From: Nothophaeocryptopus gaeumannii
Lineage: Eukaryota; Ascomycota; Dothideomycetes; Mycosphaerellales; Mycosphaerellaceae
Assembly (NCBI GenBank): GCA_031771865.1
Contig: JASISA010000041.1
Span: 124,001 to 188,000, forward strand
Direction: 5' to 3'
DNA length: 64,000 nucleotides
The notes under the pieces were generated by a model. That model was not told the DNA's origin and searched no databases. It worked only from the letters and a program-made list of their open reading frames with translations. Numbering within the stretch: the stretch's first letter is position 1; each line of letters begins with the position of its first letter. A program made the position numbers and the translations under genes. This document shows positions 10,598-22,270 of the stretch, piece after piece.

Positions 10598-11023
10598 CCC
10601 GGCAGTCCAAATGTTCGACTTGATAGCCTGTGCATGTCGTCGAGCGTTTTGATATCGCCTGCAAAGTCGCGCGGCCAGGCACTTGACTTACATCGAGTTG
10701 ATGTTGATGGTCGCAAGGAAGACTTTTGAAATGCACATGGCACGCCAAGGCAATCGCGGCCCCACATTCCACGTTCACGGCAGCATCCGCACAGCCAAGA
10801 AGGTAGATGATGCTAGTATTGTGTCCACGGGCTACTTTCGATGACGGAAATGGAACAGCGGACATGGAACAAGGCAGCACATGAAAGCCTCTCGTGGTGT
10901 GTGCAACAATCTTTTGGACATGGCACCTCCTTCACATATAATATATCTCGCCCAGTCCTTCCCGTCAGACTGGCCATCATTCCTGCCCTTGAACTCTAAT
11001 CTTCCAAGACATCCCGCAATCAC
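10598..11023. promoter_or_regulatory. Divergent intergenic promoter region, NFKBIL1-like and ICMT genes
   Basis: 426 bp lie between two divergent ATG codons. A TATA-like ATATAATATATC occurs near 10936-10947, about 80 bp upstream of the ICMT start, and C/T-rich leader sequence precedes that ATG. No specific factor site can be named with confidence. Confidence 0.45.
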
Positions 11024-12012
11024 ATGGCTCGCCGCTCGGCCTCCAGCTCCGCTACCGGCAACGGTAACATCTCGGCAGCAGCTTCACCAACTGTTGTCAC
11101 TGCTGAGCCAACCACCCCGAATGCAATCTCTTCCACGGATAATGTACTTTCGCTGAAGCCGGCACCTCCGGTGGTCGCAGACTCTCACGACGAGGAAGAG
11201 GAAGAACAGGAGGAAGATGACACTTCAGCACCTCTGCCCATGGACGACTCTCTCTTTCCAGGAGGCACACGAGACCTCTCCCAGATAGGCTTAAGAGCAT
11301 TCACCTTGGGAAATGTCTTCACCGGAAGCATACTTGCACTCATCTATACCATCAACATAGGATCAGTCTGGTGGCGTCTACCCGCATTCTTCTCAGCCTT
11401 CTCCCTATTCCATTTCCTGGAATACTGGACGCAAGCTCGATACAACACACCAGCCGTCAAATCAGACAGTTTCCTCCTCTTCAACAACGGCAGTGCATAC
11501 AACCTCGCGAACGGCTTGGCGACGCTGGAAATTATCATCAGTTGCATCTTCTTCCCCCAATATGGACAAGAACTGGTTTATCCACTCGGCATCGGATTTG
11601 GTTTCGTCCTCGTCCTGGTCGGACAATTCGTCAGGAGTATTGCCATGGTGCAGGCTGGTGTGAGTTTCAATCATCAGGTTGCACGGGAACATAATGAGGA
11701 TCATAAGCTTGTCACGCATGGAGTGTATGCCTATTTCAGACATCCGAGTTACTTTGGATTCTTTTGGTGGGCACTGGGAACGCAGTTCATGGTCGGAAAC
11801 AAAGTGTGTATAGTTGGATATGCCGTTGCGTTGTGGAAATTCTTCAGCGACCGGATTAAAGGTAAGATAAGATTGCATGATGGATATTGCTGCTTGATTG
11901 AGTACGACTGACACTGTGACTAGGCGAGGAGAAGTACCTTGTCAAATCGTATGGTGACATGTACGAGGAATATCGTAGGAGGACTGGTACGAAGATCCCT
12001 TTCATACGCTAA
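11024..12012 (+). CDS. ste14: Protein-S-isoprenylcysteine O-methyltransferase (ICMT/Ste14 family)
   Basis: Two exons, 11024-11861 and 11924-12012, with a 62-nt intron (GTAAGA donor, GACTAG acceptor). Product 308 aa. A disordered, acidic N-terminal extension of about 80 residues precedes the membrane domain. Several hydrophobic helices follow (NVFTGSILALIYTI, LATLEIIISCIFF, LGIGFGFVLVLVGQFVRS). The catalytic signature is HKLVTHGVYAYFRHPSYFGF with FFWWALGTQ, and the last exon supplies YEEYRRRTGTKIPFIR, the conserved C-terminal Glu/Arg region that binds SAM. The enzyme methylates the C-terminal prenylcysteine of CaaX proteins in the ER membrane, including Ras/Rho GTPases and a-factor-type pheromones. 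Reading through the intron would end the protein at 11911 without the C-terminal motif, which supports the splice. Confidence 0.92.
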
Positions 12013-13541
12013 ATCAATCCATAGACGAAATACTTGGCCTATGTTGCAGACCCCATCTGCTCCACCGGACCTGTCACGTCCAGCCTCAGCGGCCTGATAC
12101 TGTGCCTGTATCGCATTTGAAACAATCTCGATGTCTGCGCCGATCTCCTTCTCGCCACTACCAGCCCTACGTCCCATAACCTCTCTAACAATCTCTCAAA
12201 CCCAACAGCCTCATCTCATCCTCATCCCCCTCTTCATCTTCATCCTCGTCTCCCTCCTCACCCCTCCCATCCCACACGCCCTCCTCCCTCATAATCTCCT
12301 CCCTCATAATCTCCTCCTCAACCGGACCCCTAATTTCCTCCAACATCTACACACAAAACACAAACCTCCCCAACACCTTCTCCACTTCCCTCCACCTCTT
12401 CTTCCTCCTCCCCATCCTATCCAAAACCCCACACATCCTATTCGCCAGATTCTAAGACTCGACTCCTTCACTCATTTCATACTCTGCATCCTGCGCCGAA
12501 GCAGTCGTATTCAAAATCTACATGGTAAGCTTTCAACCATACCCGTGAGATTGTCAATATCGAAGACAATCTCTGTGGTGAGGTGACAGATGAAAGTCGT
12601 CATCTCAGAGCTATAGTCGTCATCGTCGTTGGGACTGTATTGAATTCCTTGAAACAGAGAGTTTAGGCAAACGGGAGTATAACCGCACCTTTACATCTAC
12701 ACCCCTCTCAAAAAACAAAAAAGGGACCTGTTATCCGTGTAATAAATCCCAATCGCCTCCTTATCAAACCTGACGATTCACACCTCCAGCAGAGCAAGGT
12801 GGCTTTTCCTTCCTTGCATACATACAGCCTGTTAGGAGTTCCGGGGAGGCGGGGAGGGGGGGAGGATGCCTAGGAGGGTTTTGGGGAGGGTTTGTCGGAT
12901 GGTGTTGGTCACCATGTTGGCTTGAGTGTGTCTGCTCGAATCATTCGGCTTTGAAGAGGCTGGTGGGTGTGGAAGGGCATTTGGTTTGCTGGGAGGGAAG
13001 GGGGAGTTAGTTGAGAAGAAGAGGAGGAAAAAGACATTGAAATTTCTTGTCGCGTTTTGAAGACGCGTCGATTGGAAGCTGCAGCGGCACAGCGGATTGG
13101 TGGGTGGGGGTTTCTTGTGTAATGACGGGAATACGCGAGTGAGTGAGGAAGGTATGGGTCAAGTGGTGAAGTGAAGCCGGGAAGGAAGCGAAATATCAAG
13201 GTCCTGGAGTATCTCTTCACTACTTCCCATCTTCCTCCAATAGGTACGGGCATGTCATTGAGCCCATCCGCTAAGCCCTTGTTCTGTGGCCCTGCTCAAG
13301 AATACGCTCACCGTTCTCTCAACGCGACTTCCTTCTCATCAAACAAACGGGTTCAAAAGAAGCGATTCAGCCAATTCATTGAGGCGCCGTAAGAACACAC
13401 ATCCAAGGTGTCGTACAAGTAGGTACGATGGAAAATTTACATTAATTTAACTTGATGGTATCTTGTGGTATCTTGGTGGTATTGGTCGTAAAATCGTCAC
13501 GTCTGTGGACGGCAAAGATGGTACAAAATGGTTGACTGTCA
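12013..13541. other. Intergenic with a strongly strand-asymmetric C/T-rich tract
   Basis: Space between convergent genes. From about 12180 to 12470 the plus strand is pyrimidine-rich (purine-rich on the minus strand), with a short duplicated unit CCTCCCTCATAAT near 12283-12312. Minus-strand frames in this tract look acidic and Lys/Arg-rich but contain TAG codons and lack a convincing start or splice sites. From 12840 to 13200 there is a G-rich plus-strand stretch. No gene is called. Confidence 0.4.
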
Positions 13542-16500
13542 TCATCGATATTGAGAGAATGATGCGATGCTTGTGGATGGCTCCGATTCTTCCATGAGAG
13601 CCTCGTCGCTAGCCTCACGCCAGTCGAGAGAGCGGTCGGCAAGTCGGCGGACACCAGGGATGCGTGCTGCCCAGAGCGATTCCGCGGGTGAGCGGAAGGT
13701 GAAGCCTCGCTGTGAGCTGATAACGCCGATGGCCTGGAGGACAGATTTCCGAGTGTCACGGCCAAAGACTGTCGGGTGGCATATCCATTCCAGACTGGAC
13801 TCGAGCTCGCAATCCAGGGAGTCCATAGTGCCTCTGTCGATGCCAGCAGCAGGTGAGAAAGGGCTCATGCCCTGATGAGGCGAGGGGCTCCGCCGGCTGG
13901 AAGGTGGTTGCGGGAAGGGCAAATCGATGGTTGAGCTCCGAGGTGGATCGCCCAGCCGAGGTGTAGGAGGTAGTGCGCCGATAGGTGGCGGTGTTGGAGG
14001 AGGAGGCAGTCCTGCTTTGCCAAGTCCTTTCAGGATTGACCTCGTCTCCGCAAGAAGATGGTGGGCTCTATCGTTCTGACCTCTGGCTACCAGGCCCAAC
14101 GCGCGAGACAACATGTCAGAAGTTAAGAGCTCCATGCGTCGTTGGACGATAGAAGGGTGGGGTGGTATGGGAGGAGTCATTGGTTGGCCATAGGAGTTCT
14201 TCCTCGTGGCTGCTGGAAGCATTGTGATCGCCAAGAGCGATGGGCGAGGCATTTGGGATGCAGTACCTTCCCGCAGGATATCGCCCCAAGTCAGGTCTGC
14301 TTGCAGTACAGGGAGCTCTTCAACAGAGACTGTGTGGCTTTCCTCTGCATCGATAGGTCCCAAAGCCTCCAGTCCGGATACGATGTTCTCCCATGGATCT
14401 GAAGGGACAGAATCGGGGGTGGAGCTGTCAGGCTGAATCGCAAGCTGGACGAGGATATCGCGTTTGTCACCGAAGCGTAAGTCACCGAGAGATGCTTCTG
14501 CGTCCCGTCCAGTGGCGCGTTTTGTAATTTGAAGCGCTCCGCTAATCTTGACGAATTTGGCTGGCGACCCTTCGGGAAGGCGTAGTCGGAGCTTGACGTT
14601 TTGATGTGATGTGCTTTGTAGCGATCCCAGGCAGCCGGCAACGCATTCGCGAAGCATCATCCAGTCCTTGACATATGTGTAGCTTGCCTTTGTCTTCGTA
14701 GACATTTCCACCATGGTATCTGGCTTGTGCGTCTGACCCAAGCCAAAAGAATGGATAGCAATCTTGGCGGCCTCAGCTCTCGAGACGACGAAGTGCACGC
14801 TCTCGTGGTCTGAGGTGGAAGAGTCGCTGATCAGCAGGACATGCGAAAGCGGGTTCTGAGATCTTCTCTGCATGAGCAAGTCCATCGCAACGTTGGCGCC
14901 GTCGACCACGTCCGCTCGCAAATTCTTGCTGCCGATAGGTCGGATTGAATCCAGAGCTCTCGTCCAGCCATTCCAGTTCTTCGTGGTCATACCGACAAGA
15001 GGTACGCCTCCACTACCAGAGCCGAACGTTACGAGCCCCATCCGGTCGCGCTCACCGAGGCTTGAGACGATGAATCGTAGCGAGTCTCGCAGCAGATTCA
15101 TCTTCAGGCCCTGCATGGACGATGTTACCGGAACGACAACGACGATGTCCAGTGGCACATGCAGAGAAGACGTGCCAATGCGCAAATCATTGACTGCAGC
15201 CCGTTCATTGCTGTACTCGGTCGGTGCTGTCACATGCGAACGGTTGGCACCCCATGACGAGTGCCGTGATGAGACTCTTCGATTCCGCTTCGAAAGATAA
15301 TCATCGTCCTCAGTGCCAGAGAAGTCCTGTTCATATTCTTGAGGCGGAGGCGCCGGAGGTTCAATTCGGGTAATGTTCAACAGTGCTTTTCGCCAGATAT
15401 CCAGCTGCTGCGATGAAGGGAACTGGAGGTGGAATGCCGGGAGCGTCACGACGGAAAGATTGAGGGTGAGTGTGTCCTGTTCAGTAGAAGTCTCCAGTTG
15501 TCGGAGTTGCTTCTTGATCAGGATCGAGCCTTTGAGTGTGTATCTCGATTTCGGCTTCGGCCCATCCGGAGCATCCCACATCTGCCCTTCGTTCGCTGGT
15601 GTCTTCTTTTCCTTCACGCAAATTAGCATCTCAGTAAAGAGATAGCACTCCAACTCTTGCCAAGTCTGTCGATCCTTCCCAACTCGGATCGTGCCGTGCA
15701 ATACAAGCCTCCCAAATCTTTCAAAGCTCAATCCATGCCAATTGTCGACACGCTTGAATAGGTCCTGTTTGGTTTCTTCGAGAGCTGTATCCTCGTGTAC
15801 GCTGTCCACGGGCCTTTGAGGCCATGATGCACCAGAAGCGTATGATACGGGTCGTAGGCGGGGAGGTGGCTCCAGTTGCGACTCTTCAATAGCTGAAGCC
15901 GTGGGCGGCGGACTGCGCACGTCCTCAGGAGATGGATGCCACTTGCCCTCGACAACTTCGACAGTTATCAGACAGGTGAGACTTTGCTGATGTCTTGATC
16001 TATTGAGAGTTGGGAATTCACTCCGGACGGTGACCAACGGTGCCGGTATGGCGTTCCTTGTTGCGTTGCGTGGACTTGCGAGTGACGCTTCCATCGACTG
16101 CACGTCGTAATCATGTCGTCTGGTGCCCTGATATTGGCTGTCGGCATACTCGCTGTTCGATATAGCACCTGTTTCGCCGCTGTATTGTCGAGCATGGGAG
16201 CCCGTATATCGATCGTATGGATGACCGTTTTGTTGCTGCTGTTGAAGTTGATCTGGAAGCAGATGGCCGCGAGATGGTTTCTGTGGTGTATGTTGATAGC
16301 TCGTCCAACTCGGACGTCGTTGGCTCTCGGCATCCCATGGCGCTGGATTGTTGTCGGCCAGCCGTTCTCTCAGGTCTGGAGTCTGCGCACTCCGCACAAG
16401 TTTGTTGAGGTTCTCAAAGTCAATATTACCGCCACGACTGGTGTCAAAGCCCAATGGCTTCTCGCAGGTTGGACAAGTTTCGACTTGGAACTCCTTGATA

Positions 16501-16655
16501 TACTCGTAGAAGCAGGCCTCGTGCGAGACGTGGCCGCACGATAGCTGAAGAATGCGCTCGCCTCGAAGTATATGCTCCAAAGGCTCTTCGCAGGCGCTGC
16601 ATGTACTGCCCACGAATGTTCGCTCACGCCGGTTCGTACCTTTCGTGCTGAACAT
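13542..16655 (-). CDS. RING-PH-VWA protein of Ste5/Far1 scaffold type
   Basis: 1037 aa from the first in-frame ATG (16655); the true start may lie farther upstream, because the frame stays open to about 17000. Order of domains: a RING-H2 near the N-terminus (residues about 19-66: CSAC, then SCGHVSHEAC, then CPTC); a disordered Gln/Ser/Pro region; a PH-like domain (about 315-435: FGRLVLHGTIRVGK, WQELECYLFTEMLICVKEKK, ending LDIWRKALLNI); a VWA fold (about 500-680: LDIVVVVPVTSSMQG, DRMGLVTFGSGSG, SHVLLISDSSTSDHE); and a Pro-rich C-terminal third. The VWA metal site DxSxS is not kept (VPVTSSMQG lacks the Asp), as expected for a scaffold rather than a metal-dependent ligand binder. RING, PH and VWA in this order is the architecture described for yeast Ste5/Far1, scaffolds of the pheromone MAPK pathway. 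Orthology is inferred from architecture only. Confidence 0.75.
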   Translation of the reverse strand: MFSTKGTNRRERTFVGSTCSACEEPLEHILRGERILQLSCGHVSHEACFYEYIKEFQVETCPTCEKPLGFDTSRGGNIDFENLNKLVRSAQTPDLRERLADNNPAPWDAESQRRPSWTSYQHTPQKPSRGHLLPDQLQQQQQNGHPYDRYTGSHARQYSGETGAISNSEYADSQYQGTRRHDYDVQSMEASLASPRNATRNAIPAPLVTVRSEFPTLNRSRHQQSLTCLITVEVVEGKWHPSPEDVRSPPPTASAIEESQLEPPPRLRPVSYASGASWPQRPVDSVHEDTALEETKQDLFKRVDNWHGLSFERFGRLVLHGTIRVGKDRQTWQELECYLFTEMLICVKEKKTPANEGQMWDAPDGPKPKSRYTLKGSILIKKQLRQLETSTEQDTLTLNLSVVTLPAFHLQFPSSQQLDIWRKALLNITRIEPPAPPPQEYEQDFSGTEDDDYLSKRNRRVSSRHSSWGANRSHVTAPTEYSNERAAVNDLRIGTSSLHVPLDIVVVVPVTSSMQGLKMNLLRDSLRFIVSSLGERDRMGLVTFGSGSGGVPLVGMTTKNWNGWTRALDSIRPIGSKNLRADVVDGANVAMDLLMQRRSQNPLSHVLLISDSSTSDHESVHFVVSRAEAAKIAIHSFGLGQTHKPDTMVEMSTKTKASYTYVKDWMMLRECVAGCLGSLQSTSHQNVKLRLRLPEGSPAKFVKISGALQITKRATGRDAEASLGDLRFGDKRDILVQLAIQPDSSTPDSVPSDPWENIVSGLEALGPIDAEESHTVSVEELPVLQADLTWGDILREGTASQMPRPSLLAITMLPAATRKNSYGQPMTPPIPPHPSIVQRRMELLTSDMLSRALGLVARGQNDRAHHLLAETRSILKGLGKAGLPPPPTPPPIGALPPTPRLGDPPRSSTIDLPFPQPPSSRRSPSPHQGMSPFSPAAGIDRGTMDSLDCELESSLEWICHPTVFGRDTRKSVLQAIGVISSQRGFTFRSPAESLWAARIPGVRRLADRSLDWREASDEALMEESEPSTSIASFSQYR

Positions 16656-16831
16656 TTCGAGGCGCAAATGGTGTTGAGGTCTGCTGGTGGACAAGCTCCG
16701 GTTGATGTGTGCTCCAGACCGCGAGCGCTCGTCTGCGGAGGCCAGAGGAGTCCAAGTAGAGTTGTCCGGGTGTTGTTGGTCTAAAATTGGACGAAGTGAC
16801 TTTGCAAGGGACCTGAGACAACACCTAAGCG

Positions 16832-17143
16832 TTAGCCATGGATAGTTCTGTTGGATAGAGACGTCGCGAATCGGGCAGCGGAGGCTATGGAAAGGTGGAG
16901 GAAATGATGTCTCGTACTGATTCCTTTCACTTTGGCCTTGGACACGGCGTGTCTTGTTCGCTTCTTCTTCTTCGTCGTGGCAGCGTTGGATGGGGAGGTC
17001 GAATCAGGCTTCACGGGCCCTGCGGCAACTAAGTTATCGACCGTCTTGTTCGAGTAGTAGTATTGCTTCCACAAGAGCTGTTCGTCCGCTGTCAACGCCG
17101 AGAAAGGTCGCGCTCGCGAAGGCTGCCGCTGGTCGGGATACAT
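16832..17143 (-). CDS. Possible 5' exon of the Ste5/Far1-like gene or small separate gene
   Basis: The ATG at 17143 opens a 103-codon frame (MYPDQRQPSRARPFSALTAD, then WKQYYYSNKTVDNL) rich in Lys/Arg at its end. A branch-point-like GCTAAC and acceptor TTGTCTCAG lie near 16838 and 16815. A donor GTACGA sits in the frame near 16918, but joining it to that acceptor gives the wrong phase; the only donor in the right phase is a weak GTCTCT. Therefore linkage to the scaffold gene is plausible but unproven. A further frame is open without an ATG from about 17000 into the RING exon. Confidence 0.35.
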   Translation of the reverse strand: MYPDQRQPSRARPFSALTADEQLLWKQYYYSNKTVDNLVAAGPVKPDSTSPSNAATTKKKKRTRHAVSKAKVKGISTRHHFLHLSIASAARFATSLSNRTIHG

Positions 17144-17868
17144 ATGAATAATGGGAGAGGTGGTCTGTTCTCCGGGAGTGGTTCGTTCCTAACTTTTAGA
17201 TGGCAGTAGACCTCAGACAGCAAGACGTCCCTGTCGAAGCACGCGTGCCAGGGGTGGGTATCGGGACGAGATACAGACTGGGCCAAGCTCTCTCAAGTCT
17301 CAAGGGAGGGGCATTATTGTAACTATGTTTCGAGTGCCTTTGGACGTGCCAACGGAGCCGTCGCGGGGCCACGTATAGGCGTGGAATAGATCCAAGCTGT
17401 CGGCAGGCTTTACCCCAGCGTATCTGCTAGGGGACTGCCCGAAGTTCGTGCTGATGAAGACGGCCAGCGAGACGGGAGTGTCCAACCACGGCATCGCTGG
17501 CCCGCTGCCAGACGTCGGCAAGAGGCGCACTTGCATGCATCCTAGCATCCTAGCATGTCGGGAAGTATAATAGTTTAGCGGCACAAGACATGCGCATGGG
17601 CAACACGCCGCAAATGGGCGTCGGAGTCGGACACGGGAGCGGGCATCAGCGGGACTCACGGGAGGTGGAGGTGGATGATGAGAAGAGGAGCGCGGTAGCA
17701 TCATACTGTACTATCCACCTCAAACCCGTCTAGCCCAAGTGGTAGAAGTGGTTATCAATGGACGTCCCTTGGAAGAGCCGATGGGTGCGTCTGCTGCCAG
17801 TCATATGCTGCTCCGAACCTGTTCCGCCCGCCCGCCCGCCTTCATTTGGCTCGTCTCCGCCGTCCACT

Positions 17869-17910
17869 GGGACTGGGATTGGGATTGGGATTGGGACTGG
17901 GACTGGGACC
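17869..17910 (+). repeat. GGGAYT hexamer array, G-quadruplex type
   Basis: Seven consecutive hexamers of the form GGGACT, GGGATT or GGGACC. Seven GGG runs with 3-nt spacers satisfy the classical G3 quadruplex pattern on the plus strand. The unit differs from the usual fungal telomere repeat TTAGGG. Confidence 0.9.
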
Positions 17911-20357
17911 ACCGCAAGGGCGGATGGGGCCTGCGCCTGCCACCACCCACGGCCGGGGATGGCTGTGGTCTCACTGCATTATTATTGCTGCACAACACGA
18001 GATCTGTGGAACAGGGCGAAGACGACGAGACGTGGAGCTACCGGCCACCTGGTTCTTCCACTTCCACCTGCTGCAAGAGGCATCCGCATCGAAGAACAGC
18101 CGTGGGAGTAAGTACTAGTACTAGTAGTGGAGTGACTGAACACTGAACACACGGCTTCGGCCCTGTCCTGTCAATGGACGTTCGTTGGATACCCTCCTCA
18201 ACCTTGTCTGTGGCGTCCTCGTTCGCTGCCAAGTGGGTCGCCCATCTCTTGCTCTGCCCCTTTGGGTTACTCGCCGCTGCTAGCTAGCGGTGTGCTAGTT
18301 TTCCCTCAGGGCATTCCTTCCCATCCTGCCCTGCCACTGCGCTCCTCCTCCTTGTCGCCCAAAGACATCCTAGAGACATCATCGAGCCAGCCTGCAGAAG
18401 GGCGCCCTGACTCGAGACACCTCATCTCGTCGCCAGACCAGTGACCGCCTGTGAGGCCCACGGAAGATTCGGTCCGCGAAATGAACCCAAATCGAAGAGC
18501 TTCACATCGCCAGAGCAGGACCCAAACCACCCTCATCATGCACTCACCACCGCGCTTCTGCGTGCTGCATGCAACGCCTCTCCTACTGCCGGCCCAGCAG
18601 ACGATCCCCCTATACTAATGCTGCAGCAAGGCACGAGCAGCCGATCTTTGCCTCCACGCAGTCCGAACGGTATGGAGCATTGGAGAGAGACAATGTCGGC
18701 TCCCAAAACACCTTGTTCCAGAGATCATATCCTTCTCCCCCTAATAGCCGACATTCGGTTGCGTACCTACCACTCACACACTGACCGACAGCGGCAGACT
18801 TCTCCAATGGCGGTGATGAAGTCCGAGCATGATGAGCAAGTCCTCAAGGAGCTGTGCTGCAACAACTCCGCATCGCAGTGCGCTGGTCCATCTGCAGAAC
18901 GCCGTCTGCCACGCACTGGACTATTTCGAGACAGCACGAAATTCGGTCGACGAGTTTACGCGCACCTCCACGCTACAGAGCATGCCGCGAAGGAGCACTT
19001 GTCATCATCCGAATGTTCGACCAGCATCTTGTCTGTCCAGAATTGGACTTCATGCCGCTCGGCGTAACAGACGTCCACGAGTACGTGTGCTTGGCGTACA
19101 GCAGAAGCACGCAGCGCTTTGATCAGTAAAGCCTCGCGCGTCACGGTTTACTACAAGCTGTTCCTGTCTTGTGACTCACAACTTATTATGCTTTTCTTCC
19201 CCCGGAAGCACATCTCCAGGACTTGACACACTCAAAGCTGACAGCAGCGTCAAGGCCGCCGCCAAAACTTCCTGCTTTTGAGGAGAGTTCCAGGGCCACA
19301 GTACGAGCTGCATCTTCCCGGGACAACGCTTTCCGGCGCGCCGTGTTTCAGATGGTAGCGCAACGCAGCGTGAAGTATAACGTCGACAGGGATCAAATGA
19401 CCGCACCTCAACGCAAAACGACATCGAGACTGCTATCAAAAGTGCAGAATCAACGCCGGCGACAGACACGGATCCGTGAAGTCCGTAGCGGTACGCGACA
19501 CGACGTGAAACGGCTTCGTATATAGCATGCCTTCCACTACTGCGGGTCCGTGGAAATGACTTGTTGGCGCCAACGCATGCTCCAGAGACATTTCCGGTCT
19601 GTTGCGCATTCCACACGCCTCTGCAGTTGCGCGCGAACGAACTCGATGAGGAGATGACGTTGTGGGAAGCTCTTCTGGGCGCATCCGGCTCTCACCTTGG
19701 GCATGACGCCGGTGCAACTCATCATACGCCATTCTGTCAAGCTGTACATTTCAGAGCCATGTAGATGCGCAAATCTTTTAGCCGCCGAAGAAACGAGTCA
19801 GCAAAGCTGCAGCGCACATCACAAATGGCGGACGTCGGACGTTCTGCGGCTTGTGCAGTGGAAGAGTCAGTCGCATACCCACTTTCAATCACATGCATCA
19901 ATTCTCCGAACATGCATGTTTGCAGCATGACACCTGCCACTGGTCTTGGCGGAATGGAGAACGATGGCGTCGCTGAGTCAGTGCCGAAGCGTAAGTCTTA
20001 ACAAGGCAGAGCGACTTCCGACTCTTCGCTCTCAACGCCGCAAACTATCTTCATCCGTGATGCTAATCAGGATGGTGCCACAACGCCAATGGAAAATCTT
20101 CGGGACGTCAAACATCTCTGCCTCCGTGAGCCCAAAACCGAACGCTTTCATCCTAGTACAGCAAGCCTCTACGGCGAAGCTCACACCTGGAAGCAATGTC
20201 GTCTCCCATTCGAGAGGCAAACTTTCGTCTTTTCAAGGTGGACGCGTTCCCTACCTTGGCCTCCTACTACTCTTTCAACTGTCACACCGGGACTAAAGAC
20301 GCCTCTCAAAGCCTCAAGTCTCACGTGGCGTGGGCTTGCGGCAGGACCCAGCGCCAC

Positions 20358-20409
20358 GAAGCGAACACCTCATCTCGCGCCTTGAAGCGAACACCTCATC
20401 TCGTGCCTT
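20358..20409. repeat. 26-bp tandem duplication
   Basis: Two adjacent units beginning GAAGCGAACACCTCATCTCG differ by a single C/T at position 21 of the unit, which suggests a recent slippage or duplication. Confidence 0.9.
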
Positions 20410-22186
20410 GAAGCAGAGCATACTCTCACATACAGATACCATGCCGTGCCTTCCGTCTTTTGGATGGACCTGCGAAGTTGTCTCTTCCAGAACGCAAGAC
20501 AAACAGCACGTTTCGGTTGCTGCATGCTGGTAAGCGAAAGAGCCAAGATCAGGCCACAGAGAATTCTTCCCAACCTCACTTCATCATTGTGCAACATCCA
20601 TTTCCTTCCTCACATCCGAACACAATTCCTCCAAGCCTTTAACACCGGACAACGCAAATCTCGTCCCTCGTATTACGATACATGGTCGCTTCGAGCCATC
20701 TGGTAGACCGCCAATGGCGTCTTGGAACAGGGAAGCATCATGAAGACTCGGACCCTACTCTCCGCATTTGCATTCTCTAGTACCGAATGGGAAGGTCGAC
20801 ATCCCGCGAAACGGCTTCTTCCACCTTCTATTCCAAGTGTGACATGCGCAAGAGGATCTCTTGGTTTGCAAGGGATGATGAACGTGTTCGCCCGGTCTGT
20901 GCTACCGCAGCTACTGCTACCGCCCTTTTTGATGAAGAGGCGCAATAACTACTCCAGAAACATCAGCACCGCTAGTGTTCATGGTCAAGTGGATGGAAAC
21001 ACTGCAGAAAGGTCCATACCGTCTCTTCGATGGTGCCTCGCGGCAGCTAATCAACCCTATCTAGAGCTTCCCAGAACTCTACGAGGCAACTGGCGGCTTT
21101 CGAGGGACTTCACCTGCTCCAAAGCCGAACCGTGAATTCCAGACAACTATTCTCACGGCATTGCTCCGCCCTACCTAGACTACGGATTCATCCCCAATGG
21201 AGTGAACGCTCCAAGCAGCAGGTGTTTTACTGTTCCTGCGCAAGCCTTCTCCGTCCTTTGTTCCATTCTCTTAAGCACGCTGAGGCGTCGGCTTGACGTC
21301 GTTTTCCAGGCCCCTCGGGTCGGTCTTACATTATCACTTTCGCAACATGGAACGTGGCAGACGCATGCACTGCGCACACGGCTCCTACGCCTCGCGTGGA
21401 CAATACGAAGCCGGAAAACTCTCCTCATATATACATAGATCGCGGTAGAGTTGCGCCCGAATTTTCCCATACAAGCCGGCGAAGTCAAGGTACAGCCCGT
21501 CGTGGTGGCCTTACGATCTCCTTTTCTTTTTTTTCTTGAGTGTTGCCTGCCTTACAGTGTCTGACTTGCAGCCTTATATCCTTCTGTCAAGCGATATGCT
21601 GCGGCCTAGCCCTAGATCAGACGGGTAATTGCGGCAGCAACGAGGGCAGACTATGGAGAGCGCGGAAGGACGAAAAACGTGTCAATCAATAGGTGCATGT
21701 CTTATACAAACAGGACTCTCAAAGTCTAGATGCAATTGCTCGTAGGATCCTGAGGCGCTGCCTCGTTATCCCTCTTCTCCCCTTCTTTGAGCAAGCCATG
21801 CTGATCCTGCGACAGGACGAGAAGGCGACGATTTCAGTCTCAGTCTCAGTCTCCCTTCGCTGCGGGCGATCGAGTCTGCGGCTACGAAGTTCTTCCAACG
21901 ACCGATGTCGACGAATCGTTAATCGGAAGCGTTTCTTGTCAACACACTCTACGTCTGCTGGCAAAGTCTTTAACGTTCTCGAGAGCTCATTTGGGGAGTA
22001 GTTTCAAGACGATAGTCTGTCTGCTACATCCAAACAGCCGTTTCGAGGCAGCATGCATGCACGTCTATCTCGATATCGTAGATATCTTACGTCCTGTAAC
22101 AATCCATATCATCATCATCATCAATCATCATTATCTTCGTAAAGCAAAAGCATAACCATAAGCGAGCCATTGGTCCCAGGGGTATC

Positions 22187-22270
22187 ATCCATCCATCCAT
22201 CCATCTGATAATCCAAATCTACCCATTCCAATCACTTCCGTTCCAGTCCAGTCCAGTGCAGTCCAGTCCA
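22187..22270. repeat. Two simple repeats, (CATC)n and (CCAGT)n
   Basis: CATC is repeated five times at 22187-22206, and CCAGT is repeated with one variant unit (GCAGT) at 22244-22270. They lie just downstream of the minus-strand gene that ends at 22312. Confidence 0.85.

Noticed and set aside
12131..12586. Plus-strand open frame of 151 codons, Pro/Leu/His-rich
   Set aside because: Its composition is dictated by the C/T-rich tract and shows no protein features.
17868..17912. Interstitial telomere repeat
   Set aside because: The unit is GGGAYT, not TTAGGG, and there is no subtelomeric gene content around it.
18441..19067. Plus-strand open frame of 208 codons in the gene-poor interval
   Set aside because: Low-complexity composition with no domain, no signal peptide and no splice context; could be chance in GC-normal DNA.
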